Shown: one piece after another, positions 47,687 through 55,475 of the stretch
Layout: each line of letters opens with the position of its first letter
How positions within the stretch are numbered: position 1 is the stretch's first letter
From: Pseudomonas sp. MF4836
GTDB lineage: Bacteria > Pseudomonadota > Gammaproteobacteria > Pseudomonadales > Pseudomonadaceae
Assembly (NCBI RefSeq): GCF_002018875.1
Contig: NZ_MVOL01000023.1
Span: 1-57,730 of the forward strand
DNA length: 57,730 bases
Direction of reading: 5' to 3'
Made by a program: the position numbers and the translations under genes
The notes under the pieces: generated by a model
The model's database searches: none
Told to the model about the DNA's origin: nothing
Seen by the model: only the letters and a program-made list of their open reading frames with translations

Positions 47687-48916
47687 TTATTCAACCTGGC
47701 CAGCACGGGCCAGCACGGCGTTAAGCAATACATCGGCGCCCTGGCGCACGTCCTGGGGCAGCACGTCTTCGGCTTCGTTGTGGCTCAGGCCGCCGACACA
47801 GGGGATAAACACCATGGCCGTCGGGCAGTAACGCGCCAGCAGAATCGCGTCGTGACCCGCGCCGCTGACAATCGACTGCTGAGGATAGCCCAGGCCATCC
47901 ACCGCCTGCTGCACGGCGGCCACGCATTGGGCGTCGAAGGGCGTGGCCGGGCTGACCCAGTGCGGGCTGACGCTGACCCGCAGGCCGCGCTGGTGAGCAA
48001 TGGCCTCCAGGCGTTCGCGCAATTGCTGTTCCATGGCGGCGATCTGCTGGTCCTGGTGATGACGCAGGTCCACGGTGAACTGCACTACGCCCGGGATGGT
48101 GTTGCGCGACGACTTGGCAATGCTCAACTCGCCCACCGTGGTCAGGCCTTGGGGGGCGAAGTCGGCCGCCAGGGTTTCGACCGCGAGGATCATCTGCGCG
48201 GCGCCATACAACGCATCCTTGCGCAGCGGCATCGGCGTGGTCCCGGCGTGGGCGGCCATGCCTTCGACCTGTACGTCGAGCCAGCGAATCGCCTGGCCGC
48301 CGCTGACCACGCCGATGCTCTTGGCGTTGTCTTCGAGGATCGGCCCCTGCTCGATGTGTGCCTCGAAGTAGGCATCCACCGGCCCGCCCAGCGGTCGCTG
48401 GCCGGCATATCCGGTGCGTTGCAAGGCCTCGGCGACGCTGATGCCGGCGGCATCGCGCACAGCCAGTGCGGCCTCCAGCGGCATGACCCCGGTGAACACC
48501 GCCGAGCCGAACATGGCCGGGGTAAAGCGCGCGCCCTCTTCGTTGGTCCACACCGCCACCTCCAGCGGCTTGCGGGTGCGGATCTGCAAATCGTCCAGGC
48601 GCCGCAGCACTTCCAGCCCGGCCAGCACGCCATAGACCCCGTCGAACCGCCCGCCTTCGGGCTGGGTGTCGAGGTGGCTGCCGATCATCACCGGGGCCGC
48701 CTGGGGGTCGGTGCCGGGACGGCGGGCAAACAGGTTACCGATCGGGTCGACACTCAGGGTCAGCCCGGCCTCGGTGCACCAGTGGGCAAACAGTTCGCGA
48801 CCGGCCTGGTCCTCGGCGCTCAGCGCCAGGCGGCAACTGCCACCACGGGCCGTGGCGCCGATTTCAGCCATGGCCATCAAGCTCGCCCAGAGGCGTTCGC
48901 CATTGATTTTCAACAT
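47687..48916 (-). CDS. M20-family amidase (N-carbamoyl-L-amino acid hydrolase / hydantoinase type)
   Basis: A 409-residue dinuclear zinc hydrolase. Metal and catalytic motifs are present: GSHLDTQPEGGRFDG, NEEGARF, IEQGPILE, and the C-terminal GHDA and HNEAE. Family members hydrolyse N-carbamoyl amino acids, ureidoglycolate or allantoate-type compounds. ATG 48916 follows GGAGAAG. It lies 20 bases after the symporter and before the acetylpolyamine-amidohydrolase-like gene, so the three likely serve one compound. Confidence 0.9.
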   Translation of the reverse strand: MLKINGERLWASLMAMAEIGATARGGSCRLALSAEDQAGRELFAHWCTEAGLTLSVDPIGNLFARRPGTDPQAAPVMIGSHLDTQPEGGRFDGVYGVLAGLEVLRRLDDLQIRTRKPLEVAVWTNEEGARFTPAMFGSAVFTGVMPLEAALAVRDAAGISVAEALQRTGYAGQRPLGGPVDAYFEAHIEQGPILEDNAKSIGVVSGGQAIRWLDVQVEGMAAHAGTTPMPLRKDALYGAAQMILAVETLAADFAPQGLTTVGELSIAKSSRNTIPGVVQFTVDLRHHQDQQIAAMEQQLRERLEAIAHQRGLRVSVSPHWVSPATPFDAQCVAAVQQAVDGLGYPQQSIVSGAGHDAILLARYCPTAMVFIPCVGGLSHNEAEDVLPQDVRQGADVLLNAVLARAGQVE

Positions 48917-48936
48917 GGGTTCTTCTCCAGAATAAG

Positions 48937-50250
48937 TCAGGCGCTTGCGGCCATTTCCAGGCGCTGGGCTGCGGCATGCCGCCGAGCCAGGGCCAATACA
49001 CAGATCAGCGACACCGCGGCGATCAGGCTGTAGAACAGCGCCATCGGCCACCATTGCCCGGCGAACTCATGGGCCAGCCAGGTGCCGATCAGCGGCGTCA
49101 GGCCACCGGCCAGCGCGCCGCACACCTGGTACGCCAGGGAGATCGCGGTGTAGCGCACACGGGTCTCGAACATGCCGCTGACGTAGCCGGCGATCACCGC
49201 ATAGAAGGACGCCATGCACACCACCGCCAGCGCGATACCGAGGATGATCAGCGGCGCCTGGGCCGAGCTGACCAGCACAAACATCGGGTACGGCGAGGCC
49301 ATGGCCAGCAGTGACACCAGGCACAGGAAGCGCGTGGCGCCGATCTTCTCGGCGGTCCAGGCCGCCAACGGCTGGATGCAGAACTGAATGATTGCCACCA
49401 CAAACAAGCATTCGAGAATCAGCGAACGCGGCAGCTCAAGCTGCTGGGTGGTGTAGGCAATCATGAAGGTGTTGGTGAAATACACCCCGGCGATCCCCAG
49501 GGTATTGGCCCCGATGCACAGCAACAGCGGGCGCCAGGCGGTCTGCAGCACCTCCATCACCGGCGCCTGCTCCTTGCGCACCGAGGTCCGCGCCTGTTCG
49601 CGGCTGGCCAGAAACTCCGGCGACTCGTTGACCCCCAGGCGAATCACCAGCCCCACCAGCAGCAACAGCGCGCTGGCCAGGAACGGCAGGCGCCAGCCCC
49701 AGCTCATCAGGGCCTCTTCAGGCAGGCGGGTGACGGCACTGAAGGCCAGCAGCGACAGGATCAAACCGGCCGGGCTGCCGAGCTGAGCAAAGGAGGCGAA
49801 GAAATTGCGCCGGCCCTTGGGCGCATGTTCGCCGGCCATCAGCACCGCCCCGCCCCATTCGCCACCCACGGCAATGCCCTGGACGATACGCAGCAGCACC
49901 AGCAGCACCGGCGCCAGCGCGCCGATCTGGGCATAGGTCGGCAACAGGCCGATGCACACGGTGACCACGCCCATCATCAGCAAGGTGATGACCAGGGACT
50001 TCTTGCGTCCGATGCGATCGCCGATATGGCCGAAGATGATCCCGCCCAGGGGCCGGGCGAAGAACCCCACGGCGAAGGTGCCAAAGGCGGCCATGGTGCT
50101 GAACAGTTTGTCGTCGGAGGGGAAGAACAAGGCGCCGAACACCAGCGCGGCGGCGGTGGCGTAAATGTAAAAGTCGTACCACTCGATCATGGTGCCGATA
50201 AAGGCGGCGGCCGCGGCACGGCGTGGTTGAGCAGAAGCGGCAAGCTTCAT
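48937..50250 (-). CDS. MHS-family MFS symporter
   Basis: A 437-residue inner membrane protein with about 12 helices, the N-terminal FIGTMIEWYDFYIYATAAAL block typical of metabolite:H+ symporters (ShiA, ProP, KgtP group) and the loop HIGDRIGRKKSL. It should import an organic acid or amine-type nutrient. ATG 50250 follows AAGGAG. It is divergent from a LysR gene and heads the amidase operon. A close paralogue is encoded at 53029-54330. Confidence 0.9.
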   Translation of the reverse strand: MKLAASAQPRRAAAAAFIGTMIEWYDFYIYATAAALVFGALFFPSDDKLFSTMAAFGTFAVGFFARPLGGIIFGHIGDRIGRKKSLVITLLMMGVVTVCIGLLPTYAQIGALAPVLLVLLRIVQGIAVGGEWGGAVLMAGEHAPKGRRNFFASFAQLGSPAGLILSLLAFSAVTRLPEEALMSWGWRLPFLASALLLLVGLVIRLGVNESPEFLASREQARTSVRKEQAPVMEVLQTAWRPLLLCIGANTLGIAGVYFTNTFMIAYTTQQLELPRSLILECLFVVAIIQFCIQPLAAWTAEKIGATRFLCLVSLLAMASPYPMFVLVSSAQAPLIILGIALAVVCMASFYAVIAGYVSGMFETRVRYTAISLAYQVCGALAGGLTPLIGTWLAHEFAGQWWPMALFYSLIAAVSLICVLALARRHAAAQRLEMAASA

Positions 50251-50353
50251 GGGATCAGGCTCCTTGGCTATTTTTTTTGGCAGGAGAGAACGGTGAACAC
50301 GCAGGCGCTCTGGCGGCGCTTGTCTGGAAGGGATTTATCGTCGCGGGGCTATA

Positions 50354-50391
50354 ATTAGTCAATTTTCTATTTATTATGCTGATTATTAGCC
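50354..50391. promoter_or_regulatory. Shared LysR-module operator, copy A
   Basis: ATTAGTCAATTTTC-N17-ATTAGCC, between the divergent symporter and LysR genes. The same two boxes with the same spacing occur in copy B at 54429-54466. Confidence 0.7.
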
Positions 50392-50433
50392 ACGCTTATT
50401 ATCAAGCCCCTGCCCTTCCCAGAGCCTTCGCCC

Positions 50434-51357
50434 ATGTCCGACCGCCTGCTCAATGACCGCCTGGACTGGAACCTGCTGCGCACCTTCCGGGTGATCGGCC
50501 AGGAACTGAGCATCAGCCGCGCCGCCGCCCGCCTGCACCTGACCCAGCCGGCCGTGAGCCAGGCCCTCAAGCGCCTGGAAGAACAACTCGGGCGCCAGTT
50601 GATCGCCCGCCGAGGGCCGCGCTTTGCCCTGACCGAGGTCGGCGAGCAGATCTTTCAACTGGCCGGGGAAATCTACGGCCAGATGTCCCAGGTCAGCGGC
50701 GTCCTCGAACAACCCGCCGACGAGGTGATCGGCAAGGTGCGGCTGCTGATGATCAGCCGGATCTTTTCCGACCGCTTCGATGACTTCCTTGCCGGTTTCC
50801 ATCGCCAGCACCCACGGGTGGATCTGGAAATCGAAGTCATGCGCAGCTCGGACATCGTCAGCGCACTCCAGGAAAAAACCGCGACCCTGGGCCTGAGCCT
50901 CAATCGCCGGCCACAGCCCCGCCTGGAACAGCGGCTGTTCCTGCGGCAGCGTTATGCGTTTTTCTGCGGCCGGCACCATGCCCTGTTCGGCCAGCAAGCC
51001 GTGGCCGAGGGCGATTTGCAGCGTGAGAACTTTGTCAGCTTCACCAGTGACCAGATCGGCGGCATGCTCTCGCCGCTGACTATCTTTCGCGATCAGCAAG
51101 GTTTCAGCGGGCGCATCGTCGCCTCGTCACCTAGCCTGGAAGAAGTGCGGCGCCTGGTGATTGCCGGCTTCGGCATCGGCTGCCTGCCGGAGCATGTGGT
51201 GGCGGCCGACGTCGAAGCCGGCCTGTTGTGGCGCCTGCCGCCACACGAAGGCATTGCCGATGTCGACATCCACCTGCTGTGGAACCGCGAACAACGCATG
51301 AGCCGTGCCGAGACCCTGTTTATCGACAGCCTGCAACAGAGCCTCGAACCTCAGTAA
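50434..51357 (+). CDS. LysR-family regulator
   Basis: A 307-residue regulator with an N-terminal winged helix (LSISRAAARLHLTQPAVSQALKRLEEQ, split over residues 27-53) and a ligand-binding domain. It is divergent from the MHS symporter and strongly similar to the LysR at 54488-55474 along its full length. It probably controls the symporter-amidase operon in response to its substrate. Confidence 0.92.
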   Translation: MSDRLLNDRLDWNLLRTFRVIGQELSISRAAARLHLTQPAVSQALKRLEEQLGRQLIARRGPRFALTEVGEQIFQLAGEIYGQMSQVSGVLEQPADEVIGKVRLLMISRIFSDRFDDFLAGFHRQHPRVDLEIEVMRSSDIVSALQEKTATLGLSLNRRPQPRLEQRLFLRQRYAFFCGRHHALFGQQAVAEGDLQRENFVSFTSDQIGGMLSPLTIFRDQQGFSGRIVASSPSLEEVRRLVIAGFGIGCLPEHVVAADVEAGLLWRLPPHEGIADVDIHLLWNREQRMSRAETLFIDSLQQSLEPQ

Positions 51358-52280
51358 CCCAGCGTCAGGTCGACCCGATTCAGCAGCGGTTCATCGGCCT
51401 GCAGGCGGCGCAGGTTTTCCGCCACCTGTTCGGCGATGCAATCGTGGGACGCGGCCGAGGCCATGTGCGGGGTGATGGTCACTGCGGGCAGGGTCCACAG
51501 CCGATGCTTGGGCGGCAGTGGCTCCTCGTCGAACACATCCAGCAACGCCCCACGCAACTGCCCGCTGGCGAGGGCCTGCTCCAGGTCATCGGCATTCAGG
51601 TGCGCGCCGCGCCCACAGTTGACCAGCGCCGCCCCCGGCGCCAGGCGGGCGAAGGTGGCATGCCCGAGAATCCCACGGGTTTCCGCGGTCAGCGGCAGCA
51701 GGTTGATCAGCAGTTCGACGCCGTCGAGAAATGGCGCCAAACCCGCCGCCCCGGCAAAACTCTCGACGCCCGGCAGCACCTTGGCGCTGCGCGCCCAGCC
51801 GCGCACGCTGTAGCCGGCGGCGGCCAGGTCCAGGGCAATCGCGCTGCCCAGGGAACCCAGCCCCATGACCCCGACCCGGTACTCGGCGGCAGCCCGTTGC
51901 AGTGGCCGTTGCCAACGCTGTTCGGGCTGTTGCCGCAGCACCTGGTCAAAGCCGCGGTGATAGTGGATGGCCGCCCAGCGCACGTATTCGGTCATGCCCT
52001 GGCGATGGCCCGGGTCGACCACCCGGCACACCGGCAAGTCCGGGCATTCGGGATCGTGCTGCAGGTGATCGATGCCCGCCGCCACCGAGTGAATCACCTG
52101 CACATTGGGCAAGGCCCGCAGGCTGCCGGCGGGCGGAAACCAGCAGGCGGCGATCTGCGCCTGGGCGGCCTGGGGGTCATCGGCCAGCAGCACCTTGAGC
52201 TGCGGCGCACGGCGGGCAAAGGCCGCTTGCAGCTGTTCGAGCAACAGCCCATCGCGGGATAACAGCACCACGCTACTCAT
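51351..52280 (-). CDS. GhrA-type 2-hydroxyacid dehydrogenase (glyoxylate/hydroxypyruvate reductase)
   Basis: A 309-residue NAD(P)-dependent enzyme with Rossmann GVMGLGSLGSAIA, a catalytic Arg in NCGRG, Glu in DEEPLPPKH and His in ITPHMA. The length and GVESFAG and LLINLLPLT segments match the E. coli GhrA group. It overlaps the start of... its upstream neighbour, the aldolase gene, by 4 bases, and is convergent with the LysR gene (7-base overlap). A role in reducing or oxidising a 2-oxo/2-hydroxy acid in the same pathway is inferred. Confidence 0.88.
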   Translation of the reverse strand: MSSVVLLSRDGLLLEQLQAAFARRAPQLKVLLADDPQAAQAQIAACWFPPAGSLRALPNVQVIHSVAAGIDHLQHDPECPDLPVCRVVDPGHRQGMTEYVRWAAIHYHRGFDQVLRQQPEQRWQRPLQRAAAEYRVGVMGLGSLGSAIALDLAAAGYSVRGWARSAKVLPGVESFAGAAGLAPFLDGVELLINLLPLTAETRGILGHATFARLAPGAALVNCGRGAHLNADDLEQALASGQLRGALLDVFDEEPLPPKHRLWTLPAVTITPHMASAASHDCIAEQVAENLRRLQADEPLLNRVDLTLGY

Positions 52281-53032
52281 GACAGGTAAGACTCGCGCTG
52301 GGACTCGATCAGGGTCAGGGCAGCGTGCCAGGCCAGTTCGATAATGTTGTCGGCTTCATCGCGGTCGAACTGCTCGGCGGTGTGGGCGCAGACCTCGGGC
52401 GACGGGTAATTCAACTCGCAGCCACCGGCCAGTGCCTGCACCTGGGCCTGGCAGGCACGCTCCAGGAAGTGGATCTCCTGAAACGCATGGGCCACCGTCG
52501 CGCCCCCCACCAGCAAGCCGTGGTTGCGCAGGATCATGGCCTTGTGCGGCCCCAGGTCGGCGATCAGGCGCTCGCGCTCATCCAGGGACAGGGCGATGCC
52601 TTCATAGGTGTGATAGGCCAGCCGGCGGTAGAACTTCAGCGCGTGCTGGCTGATCGGCAACAGGCCCTGCTTCTGCGCGGCGACCGCCATGCCGGCGGCG
52701 GTGTGGGTGTGGATCACGCAGTTGAGATCGGGTCGCGCCATGTGGATCGCGGAATGGATCACAAAGCCCGCAGCATTGACCCGGTGCCCGGCGTAATCCG
52801 GGTCGACGATGCGGCCGTCCTGGTCGATACGCACCAGGTCGCTGGCACGCATGCGGTCGAAAATGACCCCGTAGCGATTGATCAGGAAGTGATGCTCGGG
52901 GCCGGGGATGCGCAGGGTGATGTGGGTGTCGATCAGGTCGGTCATGCGAAAGTGCGCGACCAGCCGGTACAGCGCCGCCAGCTCGCAACGGGCCTGCCAT
53001 TCAATCGGGTTCATGTGTTCAGGTTTGCTCAC
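52277..53032 (-). CDS. Class II aldolase/adducin-family protein
   Basis: A 251-residue zinc aldolase-fold enzyme. The zinc ligands are in VIHTHTAAGMAV and a later His in RNHGLLVG; the LIDTHITLRIPGPEHHFLI segment near the start is typical. Family members act on phosphorylated or free sugars or on hydroxy acids. It overlaps the symporter stop and the GhrA start by 4 bases each, so the three genes form one tight operon. Confidence 0.9.
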   Translation of the reverse strand: MSKPEHMNPIEWQARCELAALYRLVAHFRMTDLIDTHITLRIPGPEHHFLINRYGVIFDRMRASDLVRIDQDGRIVDPDYAGHRVNAAGFVIHSAIHMARPDLNCVIHTHTAAGMAVAAQKQGLLPISQHALKFYRRLAYHTYEGIALSLDERERLIADLGPHKAMILRNHGLLVGGATVAHAFQEIHFLERACQAQVQALAGGCELNYPSPEVCAHTAEQFDRDEADNIIELAWHAALTLIESQRESYLS

Positions 53033-54330
53033 GAATACACCTCTTTTCGAGCGGGGTGGGCGTCATTGCCGGCACGGAGCCGGGCCAGGCCGCAGACGCC
53101 AATCAGGGACAGTGCCGAGAGCAGGCTGAAGTACACCGCCAACGGCAACCATTGTCCGGAAAACTTGCTTGCCAGCAGCGTGCCGATCAGCGGCGTGCTG
53201 CCACCGGCAATCGCGCAGCTGAGCTGGTAGGCGATGGAAATGCCCGAGTAGCGCAGGTGCACCGGGAATGCCTGGGTCATGTAGCCGGCGATCACTGCGT
53301 ACAGCGCGGAGAGGATCACCACCGCCACCGCGATGCCGAGGGTCATCAGCACGATGTTCTGCGTCCCCACCAGCACGAACATCGGGTACGGCGTGGCCAT
53401 GCACAGCAGGGCCACCAGTTTCAGGAAGCGGCCCTCGCCCATGTGTTCGGCGAGCAACGCCGACAGCGGTTGCGACAGCAACTGGATCACCGTCACCAGG
53501 AACAGGCAGTCGAGAATGGTCGAGCGGGCAATGCCCTGGTACTGGGTGACGTAGGTGATCATGAAGGTGTTGGTGAAGAAGAACCCGGCCGAGCCGATGG
53601 TCACCGCCGCCGCGGCAAACAGGATCTGCCGCCAGCAACTGCGCAGTACTTCCATCACCGGGTATTGGGCGGTTTCATTGTTGTCCCGGGCCTTGGCGAA
53701 CTCCGGCGACTCATGGACCCCGGAGCGGATCATCAGCCCAACCATCATCAGCACACCGCTGGCCAGGAACGGCAGGCGCCAGCCCCAGTCGAGGAAGTCC
53801 TGGGGCTCCAGGCTGGTCACCAGGCGAAAGGCAATCAACGCCAGCAACAGGCCCGCCGGGCTGCCCAGTTGGGCGAACGAGGCGTAGAAGGTCTTGCGCC
53901 TGGCCGGAGCATGTTCGCTGGCCATCAGCACTGCCCCGCCCCACTCGCCTCCGACCGAGATGCCCTGGATGATGCGCAGCACGATCAGGCTGATCGGTGC
54001 CCAGATACCGACGCTGGCATAGCTCGGCAGCAAGCCGATGCCAGTGGTGGCCAGGCCCATCAGGGCCATGGTCACCAGCAGCATCTTTTTGCGTCCTAGG
54101 CGGTCGCCCAGGTGCCCGAAGACCATGCCCGCCATGGGCCGCGCGATAAAACCCACGGCAAAGCTGCCAAACGCAGCCAAGGTGCTCATCACCGGGTCAG
54201 TGCTGGGAAAGAACACTTGCCCGAGTACCAGCGCCGCCGCCGTGGCGTAGATGTAAAAATCGTAGAACTCGATGGTGGTGCCAATAAAGGCAGCCGCCGC
54301 GGCTCGGCGCGGCTGAGGGGTGGTGTGCAT
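53029..54330 (-). CDS. MHS-family MFS symporter, paralogue
   Basis: A 433-residue transporter with the same N-terminal block (FIGTTIEFYDFYIYATAAAL) and HLGDRLGRKKML loop as the symporter at 48937-50250. It heads the aldolase-GhrA operon and is divergent from its own LysR gene. The substrate is unknown, but the downstream enzymes suggest a hydroxy or oxo acid. Confidence 0.9.
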   Translation of the reverse strand: MHTTPQPRRAAAAAFIGTTIEFYDFYIYATAAALVLGQVFFPSTDPVMSTLAAFGSFAVGFIARPMAGMVFGHLGDRLGRKKMLLVTMALMGLATTGIGLLPSYASVGIWAPISLIVLRIIQGISVGGEWGGAVLMASEHAPARRKTFYASFAQLGSPAGLLLALIAFRLVTSLEPQDFLDWGWRLPFLASGVLMMVGLMIRSGVHESPEFAKARDNNETAQYPVMEVLRSCWRQILFAAAAVTIGSAGFFFTNTFMITYVTQYQGIARSTILDCLFLVTVIQLLSQPLSALLAEHMGEGRFLKLVALLCMATPYPMFVLVGTQNIVLMTLGIAVAVVILSALYAVIAGYMTQAFPVHLRYSGISIAYQLSCAIAGGSTPLIGTLLASKFSGQWLPLAVYFSLLSALSLIGVCGLARLRAGNDAHPARKEVYS

Positions 54331-54428
54331 GCAAGGACCCTGTATTTGTAGTTTTTTGGGCAGGTACTGAAGAACTAATCCGGGTGGCGCTCTGTGGCGC
54401 TTGTGGGCTTTATCGCCGCCGTGCCAGG

Positions 54429-54466
54429 ATTAGTCAATTTTCAAATCCTTATCTTTACTATTAGCC
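54429..54466. promoter_or_regulatory. Shared LysR-module operator, copy B
   Basis: ATTAGTCAATTTTC-N17-ATTAGCC, identical boxes and spacing to copy A, between the second divergent symporter/LysR pair. The two ATTAG units are 31 bases apart, near three helical turns. Confidence 0.7.
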
Positions 54467-54487
54467 TTGCTACTACCTGGAGGGGCG

Positions 54488-55474
54488 ATGCCCACTGCCA
54501 ACCCTGTGGCCAACCCTTGGGTCGGTCGCCGTTTTCTCAACGATCGGCTGGACTGGAATCTGCTGCGTACCTACCTGGTCATTGGCCAGGAAGGCAGCAT
54601 GAGCCGCGCCGCTGCGCGCCTGCACATCACCCAGTCCGCCGTGAGCCAGGCCCTCAAGCGCCTGGAGGAACAGCTCGAGTGTGTGCTGATTGCGCGCAGT
54701 GGACGGCGCTTCGAGCTGACCGAAACCGGCGAGGAAGTGCTGCGCATTGCTGCCGATATCTACGGTGATATCTCGCGCCTGGGGTCAGTGGTGGAGAGCC
54801 GCCATGACGATCTGGTGGGCAAGGTGCGCATCCTTACCGTCAGCGGGGTACAGGCCCAGCATTACGACGAGTTCCTCGCCGACTTTCATGAAACCCACCC
54901 CAAGATCGAGTTGGAAGTGGACGTCATGGGCAGTTCGGACATCATCAGCTCGCTGCTGCAAAAGACCGCCACCCTGGGGTTGGGCCTGTGTCGCCTGCCC
55001 CAGCCACGGTTAGAGCAGCGGGTGCTGTTCCGCGAGCGCTATGCCTACTTCTGCGGCCAGCGCCATCGGCTGTTCGGCCAGCGCGGCCTGACCCTGGAGC
55101 AACTGGCCGCGGAGCACTTTGTCAGCTTCACCAGTGACCAGTTGGGTGGCAACCTTTCTCCCTTGACCCTGTTCCGTGACCAGCAGGGTTTTACCGGCAA
55201 GATCGTCGCGTCTTCCACCAGTTTCGAGGAAATTTACCGCCTGGTGTGCGCCGGGTTCGGCATCGGCTGCCTGCCGATCCACCTGGTGCGACGTGACGTT
55301 GAGCAAGGCCTGCTGTGGCGCCTGCCGCCGGAGGAAGGGGTGGTGGATTTCGATATCCAGCTGCTGTGGAATCGCGAGCAGAAGATGAGCCAGGCCGAGA
55401 CTGTGTTCCTCGACAGCATCCAGCACATGCTCAGCATTCGTGAGCAGGTGCCGGGGAGCCTGATGCTCAAGTGA
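54488..55474 (+). CDS. LysR-family regulator, paralogue
   Basis: A 328-residue LysR protein, with winged helix (GSMSRAAARLHITQSAVSQAL) and ligand domain, strongly similar to the LysR at 50434-51357, including NDRLDWNLLRT and FVSFTSDQ blocks. I chose ATG 54488 after GGAGGGG. It probably controls the symporter-aldolase-GhrA operon and may cross-talk with the first module, since the operators look alike. Confidence 0.92.
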   Translation: MPTANPVANPWVGRRFLNDRLDWNLLRTYLVIGQEGSMSRAAARLHITQSAVSQALKRLEEQLECVLIARSGRRFELTETGEEVLRIAADIYGDISRLGSVVESRHDDLVGKVRILTVSGVQAQHYDEFLADFHETHPKIELEVDVMGSSDIISSLLQKTATLGLGLCRLPQPRLEQRVLFRERYAYFCGQRHRLFGQRGLTLEQLAAEHFVSFTSDQLGGNLSPLTLFRDQQGFTGKIVASSTSFEEIYRLVCAGFGIGCLPIHLVRRDVEQGLLWRLPPEEGVVDFDIQLLWNREQKMSQAETVFLDSIQHMLSIREQVPGSLMLK

Positions 55475-55475
55475 C

